Below are positions 59,104 to 64,000 of a stretch of 64,000 nucleotides of DNA, in pieces. Position 1 is the stretch's first letter. The number at the start of each line of letters is the position of its first letter. The notes beneath the pieces were generated by a model that was not told where the DNA came from, did no database searches, and worked only from the letters and a program-made list of their open reading frames with translations. A program made the translations under genes and the position numbers. The stretch is from positions 10,066,501 to 10,130,500 of the forward strand of contig JANTQA010000012.1 in NCBI GenBank assembly GCA_027625915.1. Direction: 5' to 3'. This DNA comes from Anaeramoeba flamelloides (lineage: Eukaryota; Metamonada; Anaeramoebidae).

Positions 59104-60166
59104 AACTCAATTCCAAAAATTGGGGCACACCTTCAAAATCAATTTAATTCCAAGAAAAGTGATATTTGACTCTTAAATAGAAACATTAGATATTAACAAT
59201 CAATGTAAATAATTTTAAAGTTAATTATTTATCATTTTTTTTCATTATTTTTTGATTTTTGATTTTCAATAATTTTTTTGATTTTTTTTGTATTCTTTTT
59301 TTTTTCAAATAAAAAAAAAATTTTCTTTTTTTTTCAAAACATTTCGAAAATCTCAAAATCACTTTAAAATGAAATTTAAAAGTTTTCATTCTGATCACAA
59401 AAAAAATTTTTTTTTTTTCTCTCAAAAAGAAAAAAGATTCTTTTTTTATCGAGAAAAAATTTTTTTGAAAAAAAATCATGATATGGTGTGCTAGGACACA
59501 TGGCCTACAAACAGACCTTATTATTATTAATGGAAGTGTGAATACTGAATGTAATATTAATGATATTATCAAAAAAATCAAAGCAAATTCAACTCGCTAA
59601 TTCAAAATATAGTAAGTCGAAATGGATTTTCCAAAAGGATGGAGCTTGTCCACATACCTCAAAAAAAAAACTCAAACTTACTTAAATCGGGGGTGTAATG
59701 TTCTGGACCCTTGACCCCCAATTTCACAAGATTTAAATCCAATTGGGAATTTATGGATACTAAACTGAAAAATTGTAACCAAAAAACGAAGAAGAATTTT
59801 TAAAATTTTCACTAATGTATGAAATACTTTGAGTTGGGAAACCTAAGATAATTAGTAAACTCTATATTTAAAAGGATAGATTTAGTTATCAAAAGACAAG
59901 CTGAATCTATTAATAGTTTTTATTAATTTTTCTTTCAATAAAAATGGATTTTTTGGTAACCGTGTTCCAAAAATAGGGGCACACTTTTTTTTATTTTTTC
60001 TTTTTTATTTTTCGAATTGAATTTTAAATTTACTATAAAATATATAAATAGTATTAATTAAATATTTTCGGGTCTTTTATTATATTAATGTTCAAGTATC
60101 ATGTATTTTGGAGTATATTTTTATTAATGTAATTTTTTTTTGTGTCCCATTTTTTGGAATTGAGTT
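59104..60166 (+). mobile_element. Tc1-like DNA transposon with decayed transposase
   Basis: 1063 bp, TA duplicated at both sides (59102-59103, 60167-60168). Left end AACTCAATTCCAAAAATTGG; right end, inverted, ccattttttggaattgagtt. The plus strand around 59480-59910 still reads as the C-terminal part of a Tc1/mariner transposase: IIINGSVNTE, QKDGACPHTSK (second catalytic Asp), NRGCNVLDP, PPISQDLNPI and NLW. The third catalytic residue is Gly instead of Glu (NPIGNLW), a stop (tga) replaces the Trp of the usual WPP, and further stops follow. The N-terminal DNA-binding part is missing, replaced by A/T runs. The close match of the ends suggests a fairly recent, perhaps trans-mobilised, element. 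A direct extra copy of the end motif lies at about 59962-59984. Confidence 0.88.
59470..59910 (+). pseudogene. Tc1-type transposase remnant
   Basis: Disabled fragment inside the transposon at 59104-60166. Two readable blocks: WCARTHGLQTDLIIINGSVN (59483-59542) and DGACPHTSKKKTQTYLNRGC (about 59638-59697), the latter continuing to LNPIGNLW. The spacing from the second Asp to the Glu position is 35 residues, near the DD34E of Tc1. Only the C-terminal half is present; it contains several stops and a lost catalytic Glu. Confidence 0.8.
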
Positions 60167-60359
60167 TATTATCAAAAAAAAAAATCGAAAAAAATAAAAA
60201 AGCAAAATGTAGAAAAAATGATTTCAATTTTCAAATTTCCAAATTAAATTTTTTCTTCAAATATCCAATCAAATCCTTTAAATACATACAATTCACCCAT
60301 TACAACTAGGCCATTTTGCTGTAAAATAGTTTAGAACCCTTCCATTTTAATCATCTTTT

Positions 60360-61110
60360 TCCGTTAGGTTTTTTTTACTTTTTGAAATAAACAGAAAAAA
60401 CAAGAAATTTTCGGTTTATTTCAAAAAGTAAAAAAAACCGCCGTTAGCTTTTCCATAATTTAAAAGAATTGAGGAAAATCTATGATTTTTCTCCATTCTT
60501 TCGAATTCTGAAAAAGCTAGGCACTTTACGGACACTTTTCGTTAGGTTTTTTCTTTAATTTTTTATTTGTTTAGAAAATCTGTTGATTTTAAGAAACAAA
60601 AACAAGAATTAAAAAAAAGAAAAACCATTTAGATTTTCCAGACTTTACAAGAATATAGTAAAATCTTTGATTTTACTCAACCCCCTTTAATCCTCGAAAA
60701 GCCCCGTTAGATTTTCTTGAGACTTCTGTTTATTTGTGAAGTGTTCTAGGTTTTTTTGAGGTTTTCTATTTTATTTGTGAAGTGTTCTAGGTTTTTTTGA
60801 GGTTTTCTATTTTATTTGGCAAATCTATCGATTTTCCAAATAAATAGAAAACTCAAAAAAACCTAACGAAAATATATTGATTTTAAAAATAAACAGTAAA
60901 CTCAGGAAATGTCCTCAGAATTTAAAATAATAGAGAAAATCTTAAATTTTTACAAAATTCTTTTAAATACTGGAAAACCTAACGAAAATCTATTGATTTT
61001 CCAAATCAAAACAAAAACGTCAAGAAAACTGCCGTTAACTTTTCCACAATTTAAAAGAATTAAGTACAATCTTTGATTTTATTCAATTCTTTTAAATTGT
61101 GGAAAAGCTA
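60360..61110. repeat. Cluster of long palindromes (TAGGTTTTCC family)
   Basis: At least six hairpins in about 750 bp: 60367-60439 (26-bp arms, exact), 60445-60519, 60544-60628, 60630-60706, 60788-60866, 60910-60985 and 61036-61110 (36-bp arms, three-base loop). Two types alternate: one built on tagcttttccacaatttaaa with gattttattcaattctttta, the other on aggttttttttactttttga. Units are bordered by cgttag or its complement. A 41-bp direct duplication is embedded at 60729-60810. Confidence 0.85.
60729..60810. repeat. 41-bp tandem duplication
   Basis: Two consecutive, apparently identical 41-bp units beginning tttatttgtgaagtgttcta, inside the palindrome cluster. Identity implies a recent slippage or repair event. 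Confidence 0.85.
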
Positions 61111-61870
61111 TGTACTTGAAGGAACCCTATAGCACGACTGTTTATTGATTTCATTATTATTATATTTTAATATTTTTTAAATCTTCTTAGACCTTTCCAG
61201 CCAGAAAAATTTATTATTAAATTTTCTCTCAATTGATTTAGATTTGCATACTGTTAAATTCATATTTATTTAATAAACTTTTTAATTCGTTTTAAATTTT
61301 ACAAAATTTTTTTGCACAAGCTTTGAAGAAAGTATTCTATTATTTTAAATATGAAGGAACTTTGTAAAATTGGGTTGACTTCATAAGATTCTTTCTCTTG
61401 AATTGTTTTTTAAGTTGAGTTAATTTATTACAAAATGGGAAATTGAACTAAAAATTTTCAGTTATTTATATGACTTTATCAGTATTGAATAATTAAAAGT
61501 TTTCTATTTTCCAATTAATATTTTCATTATCTGATTTGAAAATGTTAAATTTTTCAATGAAATATGTTCAAAACCCAGAATTTTTAATTTTTTTTTTAGT
61601 TTAGATCTTCTTCTAAAAATTGAAGTTCTAACCTGAGAACGATAAATAATTTATATATTTATTAAAAAATCACAATAATACATTTAGATCTAGAACATAT
61701 TCAAGGAATTCGAATTTCAAATAAAACAACAATAAAAAAAAATTAAACATATTCTAAATCATTAAACAAAAATCTTTAATTGTTTAATAAATTAATTTTT
61801 TCATCTCAAAAATCTCTTTAAATATATATATATATATATATCTTATAATTATTAACAAACAAACAAATTA

Positions 61871-64000
61871 ATGAATTTTTATGAATCAAAAAAATCTAAA
61901 AGAGATAATAAAATCAGAAAGGCATGTTTTCAATTATTTTTAACAATCGGAGAACGGCCAGCGCTTACTTATAAATTTTATGATTGGATTTTAAAAAAAT
62001 GCACCAAATCATATAACGAATTGTATTTAGAATTAATTATATTATTACGGACATCAATTGAAGATAATAAAAAAAAGCTAATGTTAAAGGACGCAAAGAG
62101 TTTATTGCACCAAATTGAAAATTTGCTTAAAGGGAATGAATCTATAAATATCATTATCGAATATTTAAAGATCATTAAAATATTTTTTGGCAAATTCTTT
62201 TTAAAATTATCAAATCATTTCAAGCCTTTAGTCTTGGTTATAATTGGCTTTAAAATCTCACCAAAATTATCTTTACAAATTGAGCCATATTTTGAGGAAT
62301 GCTTTTCAAAGATTTGGAAAATTCAAAATTCACTAGTTTTAGAAATTTTAGGAGAAATCATAGCAGAAATGAAGTTAATCAAGAAATGGAATCGAATAAA
62401 TAATGAAAGATTTAAAGTGATTACATCATATTTTTTAAAAATATTAACTTTAATTAATCAAAATTCCATTAATGAAATTCAATTAAGTATGGTCATTAAA
62501 TCTTTTATTGAATGTTACCAAAAGATCCATCTAAAATATGAACCAACCTTTTCAGTATTAAATGGTTGTCAAATGATAGAAAGTCTATTCAAAATTTTAA
62601 TTGAAAAAAATTTAATCAAAATTTTTCCTCAAATTGAATTTTTAATTCAATTTTATTTTTTTAATTCTGGTTGTTCAGAAAAAAAAATGGAAAGATTATT
62701 AAAAATTAATTTCCAAATCATTGAAAAACTTGAATCTTTTATTTATTTTAATGATTTAAAATATTTAGTTTTAAATAAAGAATTTTTAAATCTTAGATTT
62801 CATAGAAATGAAAAAATTTGTTCTTATATTATCCAAACTATCATTGGAGTAATTAATAAAGAAAATCAATATTATAAAAACGAATATGGAAATATTGAAA
62901 AGGAAAATGAGATAAGAAAAGAAACGAAAAGCGTAAAGAGTGGAGTGGTAGGATTAGAGAGTGTAGAAACCGGTTTAAATAAAAATTATTTTCCACAATA
63001 TAATCAAATCAACACTAATAGTTATCCAACTTATCCAACAAATAATAATTCAACTCAATTCAACTCTGATTTAAATACTGGAAATGCTCTATTATTTAGT
63101 ATTGAGAATAATAAAATAAAAACAATGAATATAAAAAATGGAAACGAAAATGAAAACGAAAATTCGAAAGAAAATTTGAAAGAAGAAGAAATATTATTTA
63201 TATTTAGCAATGAAAATAAAAAAAAATCAATTGATAATAATCAAGGAAAGGAAAAGCAAATAGAAAAGGAAACAGAAAAGGAAACAGAAAAGGAAATAAA
63301 AAAGGGAACAGAAAAGGAAACCGAAAAGGAAATAAAAAAGGGGGGATATCAGGAAAAGGAAAAAGAAAAAGAAGAGGAAACAGTCGGGAGAAAGGGAAAA
63401 GAAATTAAAAAGGATAAAGAAATTAAAAAAGATCAAGAAAATCAAAAAGTAAATCTTATTTTAACTGAAAAAAAAAGCGACAATTTATTATTTAAAGTAG
63501 ATCAAGGACAAGACAAATTATTATTTGTTTTTAATCCAAATTCAAATTTATTTCAGGAAAACAAAATTTTAACAACCTCTACAAATAACGAAAATTCAAA
63601 TCAAAGTCATAATATTATTGATATCAACGAAAATAAAAGCAATAATTTCAAAAATTCCTATAAAAATAGCAATAATAATGTAAACTATAATACTAATGAA
63701 ATTATGAATGTTAATGATAAAACTAATAAAAATGAAACTTTGTTATTTCATTTCCAACCAAAAATTAAACCAAGAAATTATTTAACAAAAAAAATTCTTT
63801 TAAAAATTAATATTGATAATGAAAAGAATTTCCAATCAAATTTTAATATTTTGAAAATGTGTAATTTATCTGAATTAGAAATGAATAATAGCTTTTATGA
63901 GCTCTGTTTTTTAACAAAAAAGAAAATATTAAAATCTCAATCAATTAAAGCAATTATTTTAAAAGAACTTATTTCCAAAGAATTAGTAGGATATGAAAAT
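61871..64000 (+). CDS. SMG1-like PIKK, N-terminal part (runs off window)
   Basis: Open for 710 codons and still open at the window end. An in-frame stop at 61853-61855 with no AG before the ATG fixes the start. Residues about 1-330 are HEAT-like helices. Two blocks match the SMG1 N-terminus as I remember it: IIIEYLKIIKIFFGKFFLKL through LVIIGFKISPKLSLQIEP (human: VDILVGWHIDHTQKPSL) and LNLRFHRNEKICSYIIQTII (human: [20 protein letters not shown]). SMG1 phosphorylates UPF1 in nonsense-mediated mRNA decay; the kinase domain would lie far downstream. From about 340 to 630 there is a disordered Asn/Lys/Glu insert with an EKET/EKEIKK repeat (about 63246-63345) and five LLFxF-like motifs. Family call rests on remembered homology and could be another HEAT-repeat protein. 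Confidence 0.7.
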   Translation, partial: MNFYESKKSKRDNKIRKACFQLFLTIGERPALTYKFYDWILKKCTKSYNELYLELIILLRTSIEDNKKKLMLKDAKSLLHQIENLLKGNESINIIIEYLKIIKIFFGKFFLKLSNHFKPLVLVIIGFKISPKLSLQIEPYFEECFSKIWKIQNSLVLEILGEIIAEMKLIKKWNRINNERFKVITSYFLKILTLINQNSINEIQLSMVIKSFIECYQKIHLKYEPTFSVLNGCQMIESLFKILIEKNLIKIFPQIEFLIQFYFFNSGCSEKKMERLLKINFQIIEKLESFIYFNDLKYLVLNKEFLNLRFHRNEKICSYIIQTIIGVINKENQYYKNEYGNIEKENEIRKETKSVKSGVVGLESVETGLNKNYFPQYNQINTNSYPTYPTNNNSTQFNSDLNTGNALLFSIENNKIKTMNIKNGNENENENSKENLKEEEILFIFSNENKKKSIDNNQGKEKQIEKETEKETEKEIKKGTEKETEKEIKKGGYQEKEKEKEEETVGRKGKEIKKDKEIKKDQENQKVNLILTEKKSDNLLFKVDQGQDKLLFVFNPNSNLFQENKILTTSTNNENSNQSHNIIDINENKSNNFKNSYKNSNNNVNYNTNEIMNVNDKTNKNETLLFHFQPKIKPRNYLTKKILLKINIDNEKNFQSNFNILKMCNLSELEMNNSFYELCFLTKKKILKSQSIKAIILKELISKELVGYEN
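63246..63345 (+). repeat. In-frame gaaaaggaaacaga repeat in the SMG1-like gene
   Basis: Degenerate tandem 12-15-base units (gaaaaggaaaca, gaaaaggaaataaaaaag) encoding EKET/EKEIKK. Frame is kept throughout, so it adds a charged, probably helical or disordered stretch. The minus-strand Phe/Leu frame over it is a by-product. Confidence 0.8.

Larger units (their letters stand above)
56281..61870. other. Intergenic repeat region with Tc1 element and palindrome cluster
   Basis: No gene supported. Holds a short AGTGAGT-type hairpin MITE (57049-57135), a TTAA-type pair (57357-57453), repeat D inverted (58741-59000), a Tc1-like transposon (59104-60166), the palindrome cluster (60360-61110) and an AT microsatellite (61822-61841). 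Frames at 56418-56984 are Phe/Lys-rich with no domain. Confidence 0.5.

Noticed and set aside
59225-59581. 118-codon minus-strand frame over the Tc1-like element
   Set aside because: Poly-Phe/Lys translation of A/T runs, and antisense to the readable transposase remnant.
63227-63445. 72-codon minus-strand Phe/Leu frame
   Set aside because: Reverse complement of the EKET repeat of the SMG1-like gene.
1-64000. CRISPR arrays, rRNA, tRNA or retroelement genes
   Set aside because: None seen: no regularly spaced repeats, no conserved RNA cores, no reverse transcriptase or capsid motifs.

Overview
This 64 kb window is AT-rich eukaryotic DNA (roughly four fifths A+T by eye) from a free-living protist. 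It carries few genes, separated and interrupted by long introns packed with small terminal-inverted-repeat (TIR) transposons. The gene set (RCC1 repeats joined to BTB domains, a receptor-like transmembrane RasGAP, a seven-helix membrane protein, a bacterial-type RtcB RNA ligase, an MLKL-like helical-bundle protein, an SMG1-like kinase N-terminus) and the Asn/Lys/Ser-rich low complexity fit an amoeboid anaerobe such as Anaeramoeba. That assignment is inference from gene content; no rRNA or other marker is present.

Layout: 1-2767 old repeat DNA; 2768-5661 rtcB (+), three exons; 5662-9283 repeats; 9284-10369 seven-TM protein (+); 10370-16484 gene-free repeats; 16485-20002 RCC1-BTB protein (-), two exons; 20003-21953 intergenic with a TTAA-type element; 21954-29967 receptor-like RasGAP (-), three exons; 29968-30514 shared promoter region; 30515-36143 divergent secreted paralogue with LamG-like and cadherin-like repeats (+), two exons; 36144-45954 repeats, including a nested foldback element; 45955-51418 MLKL/HeLo-like protein (+), two exons; 51419-55788 repeats; 55789-56280 small unknown protein (+); 56281-61870 repeats, a decayed Tc1-like transposon (59104-60166) and a cluster of long palindromes (60360-61110); 61871 to the window end, the start of an SMG1-like PIKK (+).

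Several gene models were assembled by joining exons across introns. All seven introns are phase 1, and the rejoined codons restore conserved motifs (GVDIGCG in RtcB, GFGNNEENQLGIA in the RCC1 protein). I also assign the signal-peptide exon at 29760-29967 to the RasGAP gene 4.5 kb downstream.

The genes do not form a pathway. Two themes stand out: surface sensing and Ras control (the RasGAP receptor and its secreted neighbour, plus the seven-TM protein), and RNA surveillance or repair (RtcB, SMG1-like). Repeats fall into TA-targeting Tc1/mariner-like families, TTAA-flanked piggyBac-like small elements, and a palindrome family I cannot place.
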